Assembly: GCA_020881915.1 (NCBI GenBank) | Contig: JAJFPB010000003.1 | Location: 4,216,001 to 4,280,000, forward strand | Length of the DNA: 64,000 nucleotides | Direction of reading: 5' to 3' | From: Paramyrothecium sp. XJ0827 | Taxonomy: Eukaryota; Ascomycota; Sordariomycetes; Hypocreales; Stachybotryaceae | Part shown: in pieces, positions 10,810-22,918 of the stretch | How positions within the stretch are numbered: position 1 is the first letter of the stretch | Layout of the letters: every line of letters begins with the position of its first letter | Position numbers and translations under genes: made by a program | Notes under the pieces: generated by a model | The model's database searches: none | The model's input: only the letters and a program-made list of their open reading frames with translations | What the model was told of the DNA's origin: nothing

Positions 10810-13729
10810 ATGAGTAACCGCCATCTGCCGGCTGGGCAAAGCCTACAGGGAGGAGCTGGAGGTATCCACGGCGTCGATATGGGTAGCGGCCCTGGAGGCG
10901 GAGGCGGAGGAGGACCTCGACGGAGACCTCCTCCGCAGTACATGCCGCATTATCAGCAGCCCATGAATCCCATGTACCAGAACTACATGCCGTACGCCCC
11001 TCAGCAATACTATCCTATGCCGCCCCAGCAGTATCAGAACGGCGCCATGCCCTCGCCTACATACATGCCGTATCAGAATTACACGCGATCTCCGCCTACG
11101 ATGCACCAGTATGTGCCCATGGTTGGGGTCAGCGTTCCTCAAAGCTATACTCGACAGGCTCAGCAGTCTCCCGCCTTGGCTACGCCGTATCAGCCTCCCC
11201 CGGCCCCGATGCCGTCTCACACACCTTCTTCCACGCATTCGTCACAGCTACCGCCTCCTCCGACGCCACCAACACCACAGATTTACGATCCAGTAGTCGC
11301 CCCTGCTCCTACAGTATCTGCAACTCCTCCTGTATCCACTCCGGCTGCAGCTCCTGCTCCAGTTCCTGCTTCGGCTCCTGCTGCTCAAATCCCCGAGCCG
11401 GCACCAGTTACTTCTATCACGCCATTTCGCCCTCCCGTAAGTCTTTGGTCCTACTCCTTTGGCATTGGATGTTGTGCTAATCTTTGTCACTAGCTCCCTT
11501 GGCTGTCTCATCCCGATGTTGCCTTTCCAGTCAGAACCACAAAGTTGAGGAGGCGGAAGAAAGCTCTTAACGCGGAGAGTAGCGCCGTGTCGCTACCTGT
11601 GGATCAGCAGGGGTCGGGAGGTCAGAACAATAAGGATCAAGAGGTTTCTGCCTCTTCTCAAGCAGGAGTTACTCAGCCTCACGCTGATTCGATTCCGTCG
11701 GAGATCTCTTCGAAAGAGGCAGCAGCTTCTTCCAAGACTACAGTCACAGATGCCTCTGTCAGTACGCCTTCGGTCAAATCTCCTCAAAGCACTCGTGGAG
11801 CCGGTGCCGCCCATCCTGTCATTCCGGTACTTCCCAAAGCCACAACCAAGTCAGTCAAGGCCGAAGGTGCACAAGGGGATACCAAAGAGGTGGCTCAGGA
11901 TCAGTCTGAGGAACACAAGAGCGCAGTGGAAAATGCAACGACCACTGAGGCCGATGCCGGCAACGTCAAACCTGCCCCAGTCAGAGCTCCTCCCTCCAGC
12001 TGGGCAAATCTGTTTGCAAGGGCTTCAGCGTCGGGCCAAGGAACTTCGAACGGGGTTCATGACGCCCCCGCTGAAGCCACTGCAGTCGATGGCGGCTCAA
12101 CTGGGGCTATTAATGGATGTCATCTTCCGGGCTCAGCCGCTTCGAAGGCCAATGCTCTGGCGGAAGTGATCCGAGGATACCAGGTCAACACCAAGGACAA
12201 TATCGCCTTCCTAGAACCGCGTGGTCTGATCAACACTGGAAATATGTGCTACTTGAACTCTGTGAGTATAACGTGCTTCTCAAATCACCGGAATGGGCAC
12301 TAACGTGGTTAGGTCTTGCAAATTCTAGCATTTTGCGTTCCATTTCATGATTTCATGGACCAAGTCAGCAAGCGGGCTGCTCATAGTTTCAAGAGTGATA
12401 CTCCACTCATCGACGCCATGTAAGATCTTTCCGTGGTCTTATTGAAAGCGCGTGTGCTAATCATGGCTGTAGGATTATGTTTATGCGTGACTTCAAAGTT
12501 CTCAAGACTGCTTCGTCTGTTGAGCAACTTCGACGCAGCCTCAAGGGTGAAGACCTCGAAAAGTTTGGAGAGCCATTCACACCGGAGTTTGTGTATGAAG
12601 CCATACGACAAGACAATCGTTTTGAAAATATGAAGGTTCGTATCATGTCGTTCGCCACCTAACCCAATTTTTGCGCTGACGGATCTTCTAGCGTGGTCAT
12701 CAGCAGGATGCTGAGGAATTTTTGGGTTTCCTTCTTCAATCACTCAAGGATGAATGCACGCGCATCATGTCTGCATCTACTATCGACAACAAAGAATCAG
12801 AGGTGGCTTCGGCAGGCGCTGGAGGCTCTTCGGATGCTTCCAGCGATTGGCTTGAGGTGGGACGTAAGCAGCGTGCCGCCGTTACCCGATCTTCCGGGTC
12901 TAACTCCTCCCACCCCAAAACTCCGATCGACAAGATATTTGGAGGCGAGGTGCGATCCGAGCTTCGTGTTCCTGGAAACCAGGATTCCATCACTATCCAA
13001 CCTTCTCAGCCTCTTCAGCTTGACATTGACTCCGATGACGTGCGGAATGTTGTAGATGCTCTTCGAGGGGTGACGCGCCCGGAGATCATCAAGGGCGACT
13101 TCAAGTCTCCTCGTGGCAAGGACGTTTCAGCTACTAAGCAAGTCTTTATCGAGTCGTTACCACCCATTCTCATTCTGCATCTCAAGCGTTTCCAGTTTGA
13201 TGAAGGCACGGGAACCGTGAAGAAGATTGCGAAAAAGATTGGTTATCCCCTCGAGCTTGAGATTCCTCGCGAGGCCTTGTCGAGGCAGAGCCGACAGACT
13301 ATGGGCGATGGTGTGATGCCCAGGTACAAACTCGTTGGCGTGATATATCACCACGGAAAGAACGCAAGTGTTGGCCATTACACGGTTGACGTTCGCCGCC
13401 AAGACGAGGATACCTGGATACGTATTGACGACACGTACATTCGCACCGTGCGCAGCGAAGACGTGGCTGAATCGGCAGCAGAGGGGGAGGTGAAGGAGGT
13501 CCGCAAGGATACTGCCTCTCCAACCCCGTCCGCTAATCGATTCGGAGCCATGAATGGCGACGACACGGGCGATGAGGAAGGTTGGAATCAGGTCCAGAAC
13601 TCCGCCGGTGGCAACAAGCGCTGGAACAGTGTCGTCAACGGCGCTGCTCAAAGTGCGAAGGGCAAGCAAACCAAGGACAATGTCAAGGACAACCGAGTGG
13701 CCTACCTACTCTTTTATCAACGGGTATAA
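10810..13729 (+). CDS. UBP3: Ubiquitin carboxyl-terminal hydrolase, Ubp3/USP10 type
   Basis: A 900-aa cysteine protease that removes ubiquitin from proteins; yeast Ubp3 works with Bre5 in vesicle traffic, ribophagy and stress signalling. Exons: 10810-11436, 11494-12261, 12313-12419, 12473-12635 and 12692-13729. Residues 1-210 are Gly/Pro/Tyr/Met/Gln-rich (many PQQYYPM-like units), then a Ser/Ala-rich disordered part. The USP domain starts near residue 450: Cys box GLINTGNMCYLNS with Cys461, QQDAEEFLG, LPPILILHLKRFQ, and His box ASVGHYTVDV with His784; it ends FYQRV. The first USP intron sits directly after the Cys box. The prion-like N-terminus suggests recruitment to RNP granules, which is inference. 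It runs in tandem after SAE2 and convergent with QCR7. Confidence 0.93.
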
Positions 13730-14423
13730 CCGGTGCGTTGGTCACGGGCCACGTAATTGGTTCTGCACGCACTTGAAACAAAGGTTGCTCAGAGAGCCGA
13801 GAAGAAGGTATGCCGCCTTCATGGTTGGACGGATCTAAAGGGGACTCTTGTGATGCTCCGTACTCGGAAGGCCTGTGGTAATGAGACGACGGTTGGGATA
13901 TACTCTTAGCGACCCATTCATAGGCGTCCGGCGTATAGAGTCATTCAGGGAGGTAGGGGTTGACGGCGAAGGAGATGGTGGCGATTTGGGAGTGCTATAT
14001 GGGAAAAGTTGACGTTGAGAGCGGCGTTCAAACTCGGACGGCCGCTGGTGATCTCGAGTCGAACCTTTGTATTGACTTTGCATGAGATGATGCCGTTTTG
14101 AAATGGTCTCTCTCTTGTACAATATTCAGGCCATCCCTCAGGAGCGGAGGGCGCCGGTGTAGGGAATAAATATAGTCAAACGAACAGTATGGGCAGTGAT
14201 GAATCGTAGGCCAAGAAAAAAGTCTATACATAGGATACACAACAGCGTCTAGTCAAGTACTCCCAAGGGGGCCAGGAGCTTCTCCCGCCTTCCCCACAAG
14301 ATGGAGAATCGAGCTGTTCCCTTCCATCCAGCTTCTACTTTGATACATGGTTTGACCTGCTGCCGCAGCACGCCGCACGCTTCCCAACGCCCCTCCACCA
14401 AGCATCCTTTTTCGTTCTTTTCT
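13730..14423. other. Convergent intergenic region
   Basis: Nothing coding is seen between the deubiquitinase and QCR7 stops; 3' flanks only. Confidence 0.5.
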
Positions 14424-15088
14424 TTAGTGCTTCTTGATGACGGTCAGGGAGTCGAGGGCGTTCTTCTCGTCGATCTCGCGGTGCAGCTGGTCGATGTGAG
14501 GCTGGAGGTAGCGGATGTCCTGCATGGGGCGAGAGCGGTGAGAGTTAGCCAACGGTCCACCAGTATGGATAATGGAATTTGAAGGAAAGAAGGGCCGGCG
14601 TGTTGTTCTTGGGCAATTGCCACTTGGGTTTTACGTACCTCCTCGGGCTTGGTCCACTCGTTGCGAGGGAGAACCTTGTGCTGGACGCTGCACTGGACAG
14701 AGCGGCGGATGCGGTAGACACGGTCGTACTGCTCACGGGGGGTGAGGCGGTCGAGGGCCAGCTTGTGGGCAACACGCTCCTCCTCGAGGAGATCATCGTA
14801 CCTAAATTGGAACCGTTGTCAGTACATCCATTCGCAATCGAGGTGCCAATTGCCCCGGCGTGGCTCCAAAGATGTGCCAATCGAGTTCCTAAGCAATTGC
14901 CTCGACGCTCGCACACCGGGTCTTAGAGAGCCTTGGAAGAGAGAAAGAAAAAAAGCATGGATTTTCGTTCCGTACCTCAATCCGTACTGGCGGTAACCGG
15001 CAGCGTTGGCATACCAGTTGGCGATGGGCATGAGCGCATTGCGCAGCCAGGGGCGGGCCTGGACGAAGGGGGCGAGGGAGTACTTCAT
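14424..15088 (-). CDS. QCR7: Cytochrome bc1 complex subunit 7 (14-kDa ubiquinone-binding-type subunit)
   Basis: A 123-aa small subunit of respiratory complex III in the mitochondrial inner membrane, on the matrix side. Exons: 15088..14976, 14801..14639 and 14519..14424. The sequence shows the family order: APFVQARPWLRN at the N-terminus, GYRQYGLRYDDLL across the first junction, RIRRSVQCSVQHKVLP, NEWTKPEED across the second, and the charged tail DSLTVIKKH. In yeast, Qcr7 joins cytochrome b and Qcr8 early in complex III assembly. QCR8 is encoded about 30 kb away in this window. A CCAAT box lies 158 bp upstream of the start. Confidence 0.95.
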
Positions 15089-16897
15089 CGTGTCGGAGAG
15101 CGGAGGGTGAGCGAGACCGGTTGTGCGAGTTGTCGTAGCGAAGGGGGGGGTGTTGCGGTTCCGTACTCGTGATGCGCGAAATGGACGTTGGCGATTGTTC
15201 GGCTGCAGCAAAAGTTGGGAGAGCTCGGGATGTCACGTGATGCGGCCAATTGATCAAGTCATGGTTCGAGGAATGGTCAGCTCAGGATTAGCCACTGAGT
15301 GAGCTTCCGAAAGGTAACGTGACTAGCCACGTGAGCCGGCGACAACCGTCATCCTTTTTGCATGCGCGTGGAAGGACGGAATAAGTGGGGGTCGCTTTTG
15401 CACCGTTACGAGCAAGGCCGAGAACGGACACGGGCTTGTTTGAGGCGTACTACACGACCCAGGCACATGGATATGTTCCAGAGCAGATGCGAAAAGGCCA
15501 TGTTTATCTGGGATGTGAATCTGTGTCAAGCAAACTTGGCGCTGGCACACGCATTTTAGTCTCACAAAGATTGAGGGCATTACATTACTACTCATGAAGA
15601 CCTTTTCCTTGTCGTTTTGTCATTGTTGTGACTGAATGTCTTTGAGGGCTCGTCCGTGGTTCGTGCACTATTTGACTTGCCATTTGTTAGTTACCTTATT
15701 TACACCAACCATAACGGTAATAGCATCCCGCCCGAAGGCCAAATCACAGTTACAGAGTTCGATTTTCGAGGCACATAGACAACACTCGCACGATACCGAG
15801 ATTCGCGGTTTTGTTTCCTCTACCCTCTGCGGCAGGACTGTTTACTCCGGGCCAATGCAGTCCCCGATTGGAGAAAGTCGGTTTTGACTGCACCCCAAAA
15901 AAACCAAACAGCTGATGTCATGGTACTCCAAGGCCAGCTGCGACATCAGCCCCCCCAATCAAGGCCAACACTTTTTTTCGGCCTCGGTACTTGGCAGTCG
16001 TGTGCTCACCCGCATGGGTCGGCTGTGACAGCATTTGAAGATTGGGCAACCCTTTCCCTCGAGCCCCGGGTGTGCAATCCACCTTTCCCAGCTTGCACTA
16101 TTCTGTAGTTGAACGTAGTAATTTGTTTAAACGTGTTAGCGCTCCATAATAGCGCAATCGTGAGTAAGTCAAGGAGACCGAGTAAAGGCAAGGTATAAGC
16201 AAAAGGTACCTAGGAAAAACACGGGTGCTGCGACTTTGGGGCCCAGGTACGAGCCGTGTACTTGCGCTTGGGGAGCGCCGCGGTTTCGCCAACTGCCCTG
16301 GGGGCACGCCAAAGTCGGTACCTCTGCAGTGCCTTTTGTCCCGATTCACCCGCCATACCCACACCGCGGGATCCGCTAGTGTCTCTTCTCACTCTCACTC
16401 TCTCTTTCTCAACACCATATCGGCTTCGCTCGCATTCTCCCTCCTCCACCTGCACCCTCCGGTCCCTCTTCCGCCGGGCAAGCCAGCTCCCTCCCGTTTC
16501 GACACGACGCATCTGCCAGCCGCAATCCCTCCTCGCTCCTCCGCTCGCAGGCTCCCGACTGTTCCTCTCCCAAGGTCAATGGCCGGCGGCGTTCGCTAGG
16601 CGGGAACGGTTACGGCGCGCGGGAGCGTTCCCCGCAGTACCGTCGACTGGCACGATTCGGCCTTTGGTGCTGTTCTGAGAAGGTCGAGAACTAGGACGGA
16701 GACTTGAAAGAGGGCATTCGTCGTGCTTCAACGCATTTCTTAAATATCCCGAGTCGGATCCTCGACGCCGCCCGCCGAGGCTCACCGGAGCTCAATCGGG
16801 CCAGCTGCATCTCCAAATTCCGTCATCTACGTCAGACACCGAGTCCTCCAACAGCACCGCTGTGCAACACCCGAACTCCCGGCCACGGAAGAGGGGG
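15089..16897. other. Divergent promoter region of QCR7 and the NAD+ carrier
   Basis: No gene seen in about 1.8 kb. A GGCAAGGTA motif lies near 16187 and AGGTACC near 16205. From about 16370 to 16560 the plus strand is pyrimidine-rich (CTCTTCTCACTCTCACTCTC), fitting a leader or core promoter of the downstream carrier gene. Confidence 0.5.
15246..15250 (+). promoter_or_regulatory. CCAAT box upstream of QCR7
   Basis: CCAAT within GGCCAATTGATC, 158 bp upstream of the QCR7 ATG. CCAAT is the site of the Hap2/3/5 (CBC) complex that controls respiratory and iron-dependent genes in fungi; use at this site is inferred. Confidence 0.4.
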
Positions 16898-18216
16898 ATG
16901 TCTCACGACCAACAAGGGCAGCCTGGGCAAGGCACTGCGACGGAATATGTGAGGTCCTACTCTCTTTCCTCTGCGGCCGCCTCCTCCTCCAATTCCACAA
17001 TGCACCAACCAGGCTCGGTGCCGCTCCTGCAGAGATGGGCTGCCTCCGCTCCCGACTCACAATTCAACGCTCTGGCCGGCGCCGTCGGCGGCTTCACCTC
17101 CGGCGTCGTCACCTGTCCTCTCGACGTAATCAAGACCAAACTGCAAGCTCAAGGAGGCCACACCCCGGTGGATAAGGGCCGACACGCGGGGCATCCGAAA
17201 CTCTACAACGGTCTGGTCGGCACCGCCAAGGTCATATGGCGCGAAGAAGGCATTCGAGGCATGTACAGAGGACTCGGACCCATTGTGCTGGGGTATCTCC
17301 CAACGTGGGCTGTTTGGTTTACCGTCTACAACGAGAGCAAGGGCTGGCTGGCTCCCATGGCCGGTATGTTACTTGATGCCTACTAGTAGAATACTCGAGA
17401 TCTCTGCAGGCTCAGACACTAATCTCCTCCATTGCAGACAGCCCACACGTCATCAGTTTCTGGTCCTCGATAATAGCCGGTGCAAGCAGCACTATCGTTA
17501 CAAATCCTATCTGGGTCATTAAGACTCGGCTCATGTCACAGAGTAACCAGAAGCCAGTAAGCCAACACTACTCACTCTTTCCCAAGACGGGGAGCACCCC
17601 AACCACCAGGCCAACGCTACAGAACCCATGGCATTACCGATCCACCATCGACGCTGCGAGGAAGATGTATACCTCCGAGGGCATAGCGTCGTTCTACTCT
17701 GGCCTCACGCCGGCCTTGCTAGGTCTGACGCACGTGGCCGTCCAATTTCCCACGTACGAATATTTGAAGAAGGCCTTCACTGGTCAAGGGATGGGCGAGG
17801 CACCGGCCGAAGGCGCAAAGTCCAACTGGGTGGGCGTTCTAGGAGCATCGATCCTGTCCAAGATATTAGCCAGCAGCGCCACGTACCCCCACGAGGTTAT
17901 TCGCACTCGACTGCAGACACAACGTCGTCCTGTCGCGGGTGAGCAGTATCTTCAGGGGTTGGGGATTGCCTCCACGGACCCCAAGCAAGGGAACGCTATC
18001 CCGCTAACACCGAAATATAAAGGCGTCGTTATGACGTTCCGCACCATACTACACGAGGAGGGTTGGCGCGCATTCTATGCAGGATTGGGCACCAACATGA
18101 TGCGGGCGGTGCCAGCGGCGACTGTCACCATGTTGACGTACGAATATATCATGAGCCAGCTGAACAAGGCCAGGGCCGAAGGACAGGAGATGCTAGGCCA
18201 TGCCGAGACAGCATAA
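16898..18216 (+). CDS. NDT1: Mitochondrial carrier, NAD+/pyrimidine-nucleotide type (Ndt1/Yia6-like)
   Basis: A 414-aa inner-membrane transporter from two exons, 16898-17363 and 17438-18216. It has three carrier repeats with signatures PLDVIKTK, PIWVIKTR and PHEVIRTR. Replacement of the acidic residue by Trp in the second signature is a mark of the branch holding NAD+, pyrimidine-nucleotide and folate/FAD carriers; yeast Ndt1/Ndt2 import NAD+ into mitochondria. An N-terminal extension of about 55 residues, rich in Ser/Ala/Gln, precedes the first repeat (FNALAGAVGGFTSGVVTC). Two hydrophilic insertions (around QPVSQHYSLFPKTG and in repeat 3 before LTPKYKGVV) are longer than in yeast. The ATG at 16898 is the first in frame with a sensible context. 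The substrate is inferred from family, not proven. Confidence 0.88.
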
Positions 18217-20317
18217 TGGAGCGGAGGCCGTCGTCGTACACACCGACTTTCACGAGCATATGACCCGAGCACAAATAGCTGGGGCTGAAGAGAAGAGGCG
18301 TGTTTTGCACAAGGTGTTCACTTTGTTTCTTTACAAATGGTTTTTTCTTTGAAGATGGAGCAAGGCTCATATACCCGTTTTCGGCTGTAGGTATAGACAG
18401 ATCTGATCAATTCGGTGTCACCAAAGGGGACGTGTTCTGGTTTGCCGCCCCTTTCTCCTTTCTTTTTCAATATCATAGTACATGCATTCAGGCGAAACTG
18501 GTTTCGATGTATTGGTGCCTACCAGGATGCGCGGCGTGTGCATTCTTGACGAGGGGTGATGGATGAGATGGAGAAAGCCTGCAGCATAGCATATGTGATG
18601 TATTGAAGGTTGAAACATGAGAACTGCCATTGTTTGACGTTGAACTACTGCTACAAGTATTCGTGACGTTCGAAACCAGGTCCCGACAAGCCTTGTTCAA
18701 GCCATGCGGTAACGACGTGGTGTCATCGATGGGGACATGTGCCTTTCATCGATAGCCCGTGGTGCAGACCCCTAGCACCCACTCGAACTGCGGGCAGATC
18801 CCGATGATCGGGACGTCATTTCTGTCAGGCTTGTGGCGATCTAGAGATGACGTTGGCGAGCCGTGAATGTGGTTGGACCCAGAACGCAGAGGCTCTGAAC
18901 GCTATGATTTGCTATCCGGCTTCTCACGGTTCTGGCCTAGCCTTTGCGCTTTCTGTTTCCCACGATTAACATCGATTTCTTGGGTGATTGGGATGCCTGA
19001 GTGTCATACGGCCTGGTCGCGGGCGGTGCGGATGGAAGACCTGGTGTATCTGCATGACGATTGGGATCAGTCCCCTTGTTCGGATACGAACCGAAATCAG
19101 GTACGTGGTGGGATCTGCTGGGGCCCAGCTTGTGACAAGAATGGCTGAGCGGGCTTACACAAAGAGGACGCATGCCATGGTGAAGGCGGCGGCGGGCGCC
19201 ATGAATTCCTACCACAAGCCATCAGTCCCGGCAGAACCAGCGCAGAGCACACCTTGCGGCCCAGCCTCTCGCAACTCACCCGGGGATTCATGTCGGCGGT
19301 TCGTGCATGGGCCTTGAGATCAGGCTGTGAGGAGCGCAGACAAGCCGTGACTATGGCGCAATCCTGTGGAAATCCTGTCAGAAACCTCGATTTCTTATGG
19401 TACGATTCTGGGAGCTATGCATAAAATCAGCTTCAATGGACTAGAGGTTCATAGCAATGCACAAATGCACAGCCATGTACCTTATGGATTCCGTCGAATG
19501 GGGAAATTCCGTCATCCTGGCTCGCTATAGCACGCCACTAACGAAAACGGTCCCCCACACTGGAGAGGCCCGGCGTGCACTGTCCAGCGGGCTTGACAGG
19601 ACCCGACGGGCGGGCTTAGCAGGAACACACTCTTGTCTTTCCAGGGGGGGGGAGAAGGGGTGGGTGGCCCAAGCTCCCCTAACGTTAAGGTAACCTTCGA
19701 TGAGCTTCAGCGGGCTTTGCCGAGGACGGGGCGCCCTGTCGGTGATTGGGCCGCGCGGGCGCAGGCGTGGATGTGCGGATGCACCTCAGTTTCCAATGCG
19801 ACGGGCGGCTGGCCGGGTCTCAGGGATCACCTTCCTGTCCCTGCCCTGTCCTGTACCGTACCGTAACGTACCGTACCTTTTGATCTTATTAATGTAAGGC
19901 AAGGTAGACGAGCCGACCGAGGGAGGAGAGAGAGGGACCAGTGCAGTTCTAGGCTCTCCGCGTGGCCCCTGGACCCCCTCCTTAGCGCCAGCGCCAGCAG
20001 CAGCAGCGGCGCAAGTGCCCGTCGCAACCCTTCCCGAGTCGCATTGCTTGTTGTTGTTGTCGCAACAAGGGACAGTTTCCTCTCCCATTTCCCGCGCGCC
20101 CACGTCCCCATCTCTGGTCCTTTTTTCCTTTTTTTCACCTCTTTTTTTGCTCCGGTGGGAAAAAGCGCGCAGTCTGTTCCATCCAGAGGTCGCAAACCCA
20201 AAGCCATTCTCCAAATTCCACTCTTCGTACTGCTCCCTTGCACTCAGCGCATCGCTACGCCAAGAGGCCCCCAGACGCACACATAGCACCCTCAGTCTCT
20301 TCACACAGTCCGCCGCC
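18217..20317. other. 2.1-kb intergenic region with CGTAC-type tandem repeat
   Basis: No convincing gene. Short frames exist, and a 310-codon frame on the minus strand (19786-20718) is an antisense shadow of DOT5 and its leader. GTACCGTACCGTAACGTACCGTACC lies at about 19853-19877, with GTAAGGCAAGGTA right after it at about 19893. The 200 bp before DOT5 are rich in C and T, as in a leader. Confidence 0.5.
19853..19877. repeat. Short tandem GTACC repeat
   Basis: Five copies of a GTACC/GTAACC-like unit in tandem, about 440 bp upstream of the DOT5 start. The unit matches the GGTACC words found in other promoters of the window. Confidence 0.7.
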
Positions 20318-21143
20318 ATGCCTGTTGAGCTGCGCAAGCGCAAGCCCCGGGAGGAGCCCGCGCCCCCTCCGGCCCGCAAGAGGAACTCCAAGCCGGCAAA
20401 GGTGGTGGAAAAGGTCAAGGCCGTCCTGAAGGGCGGCAAGGCTGCTGAGCCCGCCGCGGCCAAGGAACCAGAGCCCAAGGCGAAGGAGGAGCAGGTTGCG
20501 GCCCCGGTAGCGGAGGATGCGCCGGTTGAGAAAGCTCCTGCGCCCGTTGTCGCGGAGAAGAAGGCGTCCAGCGGCAAGGTCGCCGTGGGCGACACTGTCG
20601 ACCTGGACGGGTTCGGCGGCGAGATTGAGACCAACGATGGCAAGAAGACGACCCTGAAGGCCCTTGTTGAGGAGAGCAAGGCCGGTGTTGTCCTCTTCAC
20701 GTACCCCAAGGCGTCCACACCAGGATGTAAGTTGCCTCCACCCTCACCCCCCGTTCCCTGAGCAAGCTGCTATTTTCATCCGTCCTTATCTACGCATTGG
20801 TCCCATCAAAAACTCACACAAACCCACAGGCACGACCCAGGCATGCCTCTTCCGTGACTCGTACGCGCCCCTGACGGCGGACGGCCTTGCCATCTACGGC
20901 CTGAGCACCGACTCGCCCAAGGCCAACACCACCTTCAAGGAGCGCCAGAAGCTGCCCTACCCGCTGCTGTGCGACCCGGCGGCCACGCTCATCGCCGCCA
21001 TCGGCCTCAAGAAGTCCCCCAAGGGCACCCAGCGCGGCGTCTTCGTCGTCGACAAGCAGGGCAAGGTGCTGCTTGCCGAGCCGGGCGGCCCCGCGGCGAC
21101 GGTCGAGGCGGTCAAGAAGCTGGTCGAGGCGGGCACGGCATGA
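20318..21143 (+). CDS. DOT5: Nuclear thiol peroxidase, Dot5/BCP-type peroxiredoxin
   Basis: A 240-aa protein from exons 20318-20726 and 20830-21143. The C-terminal part (about 88-240) is a PrxQ/BCP-type peroxiredoxin that reduces peroxides with thioredoxin: TYPKASTPG precedes peroxidatic Cys137, and Cys142 (CTTQAC) is the usual resolving cysteine five residues on. FRDSYAPL, YGLSTDSP and LPYPLLCDP are further family motifs. Residues 1-85 are Lys/Ala/Pro/Glu-rich (ELRKRKPREEP, PARKRNSKPAK), resembling a nuclear-localising tail like that of yeast Dot5, a nuclear peroxidase affecting telomeric silencing. The single intron splits the codon of the catalytic cysteine. Confidence 0.92.
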
Positions 21144-21936
21144 AAGATGCCGCGTTGAGGGGCAGCGGGCGAGTCCACTGTGCTTGTCGTGATGGTCTGC
21201 GGTCGAGAATTGGGTAGCTTCTGTCAGGTGGCTAGCGATAGGACATGATCAGGATAATGCGATCTGGACGGATATGGGAGTTAGGGGGAGGACATTACTG
21301 GCCTGTTGTTCGTATAAAGCATGTACTTGAATTTCATTCTATCTAATGGCTGTGCGACAAAGATACACGAAAGGTCGCGCCTTGGGTTCTCCACTTAGAC
21401 TTGGGCTTTCATCATGAAAATGCTGTGATTGAGGCCTGCAATCCATTCCCCTGCTGTCGCCCGCGGTCCGGAACTGCCAGCAACCATGCCATGGCTCATC
21501 GTTTGCCTGGATTTGTCTGTGTGAAGTCGATGAAATATAGCCAATCTCTTCTCTTGTATCTTTCAAGAGAAGCATGAAGGCTGACGGCTTTGCGGTAAGT
21601 GAAATGCGTCATGATGTCTGTCGGTAAAATTGTGGCCAATCCCAGTACCCTAGGAATTGGAGGTTTGCAACCACAAAAGTGAGACATAGAGCTTGACTCA
21701 TTTATAAATTATCTTACTGGCAATCATGTGCCTTTCAGTATGCGTCTCACCCGTAAACCTCATCAACATGCTTCCATCGGCTCATAAAGGTGTAGGGTAG
21801 TTGGGTGTCGGATGTAGGCCAATTCGGCAGAACATCGGAAGTAGGTTAACCTCCGTCAACCACCAACTCAATTCCAAGAGACCGTCCACCTAGCAATCAC
21901 CAACTCCCGACCCGGACACCTCACCCCAGCGCCAAC
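21144..21936. other. Intergenic region, no gene seen
   Basis: The 3' flank of DOT5 and promoter of the complex I subunit gene. I see no coding content. Confidence 0.5.
21819..21823 (+). promoter_or_regulatory. CCAAT box upstream of the complex I 21-kDa gene
   Basis: CCAAT within GTAGGCCAATTCGG, 114 bp before the ATG, a usual distance for a Hap-complex site. Function is inferred from position. Confidence 0.4.
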
Positions 21937-22721
21937 ATGTCGTCCCAGGCGGTAGCCAAGGCCGCCGGTGGCGTGGTCAACCTCGCCAAGGTACGTTCGA
22001 CGCATCCCCTCGCGCCACGCAGCCCGTTCAATGGGGAGGGACGGCGTCCCAGGCAATCCCTCAAACGCCCTCCAAGCTTGACTGCTGGAGAGCATTGCCA
22101 CTCTCGCGGGACCACCCACTAACGGCTCCTCGCAGAAACAAACGCTCCAGTCCTCCGGTATCTGGGAGACCTTCCGCCGCTTCATGGCCATCGACCCCAA
22201 CCGCTCCAACGGCGTGCCCCTCAACCCGTACTACCGCAACCCTGCCCCGGGCTCCGAGACGACGCCCTACGACGACCCCGTGACCGTGCCGGCGGGCGAC
22301 ATCGCCGACAACCCGTACTTCAAGCGCGACGGGCGCCGCGCCTACCCCAAGCTCAGCGTCGTCAACCAGAGCGACGCCGTCGCCCTGCTGACCGTCGGCA
22401 GCGCCGCCCAGCCCAAGGTCGAGCTCATCGGCGAGGCCGGCCAGAAGCAGCTCGTCAGCGTGCAGGAGGAGGCCCAGACCGGCCTGGCAAAGGCCCTCGC
22501 CAAGGCGGCGCCCCAGGACGTGGCCAAGGACCTGTTCGTCGGCGGCCTGCCGCCGCTGCCGAGCGGCCAAAGCCTGTCCTCGGGCTCGTGGGACGTGCAC
22601 AAGTACAAGCTGACGGAGGAGAACTCGTATCCCGTGGGGTAAGTCTACGTCTTCTGCGTCCGGACCAGTACTGTTCGGTGGCTAACATGATGGCAGATAC
22701 CCTTGCCGAACATTCCAATAA
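21937..22721 (+). CDS. NADH:ubiquinone oxidoreductase 21-kDa (fungal accessory) subunit
   Basis: A 193-aa accessory subunit of mitochondrial complex I, of the fungal 21-kDa subunit family (as described in Neurospora). Exons: 21937-21990, 22136-22638 and 22697-22721. The last coding exon is only 25 nt and supplies YPCRTFQ. Recognisable parts are SGIWETFRRFMAIDPNRSNG near the N-terminus, PYDDPVTVPAGDIADNPYFKRD, and the C-terminal SWDVHKYKLTEENSYP leading into YPCRTFQ. The middle region (about 85-160) is Ala/Gln/Lys-rich. No cofactor site is present, as expected for an accessory subunit. It is convergent with LTO1, the stops being 197 bp apart. Confidence 0.85.
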
Positions 22722-22918
22722 AGATGGGCTTGAGGAGTCGCTTGTACTGTACATAGATACCGAGGTGGAGTGGGAGAAGAGGGTATAGATTTTCCCTATA
22801 AACAATGCAAAATGTCATGTTTCGTTCCAGCCAAGCCCATGCGCCATGCATAACCCGTAGCCTAATAACCCGGCTGTCATCTCATAATCGTGAAGAAACG
22901 CTACCTGCCCGCTGCCTC

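Noticed and set aside
19786..20718. 310-codon minus-strand frame antisense to DOT5
   Set aside because: It mirrors the biased codons of DOT5 and its leader; Ser/Ala/Arg-rich composition with no domain.
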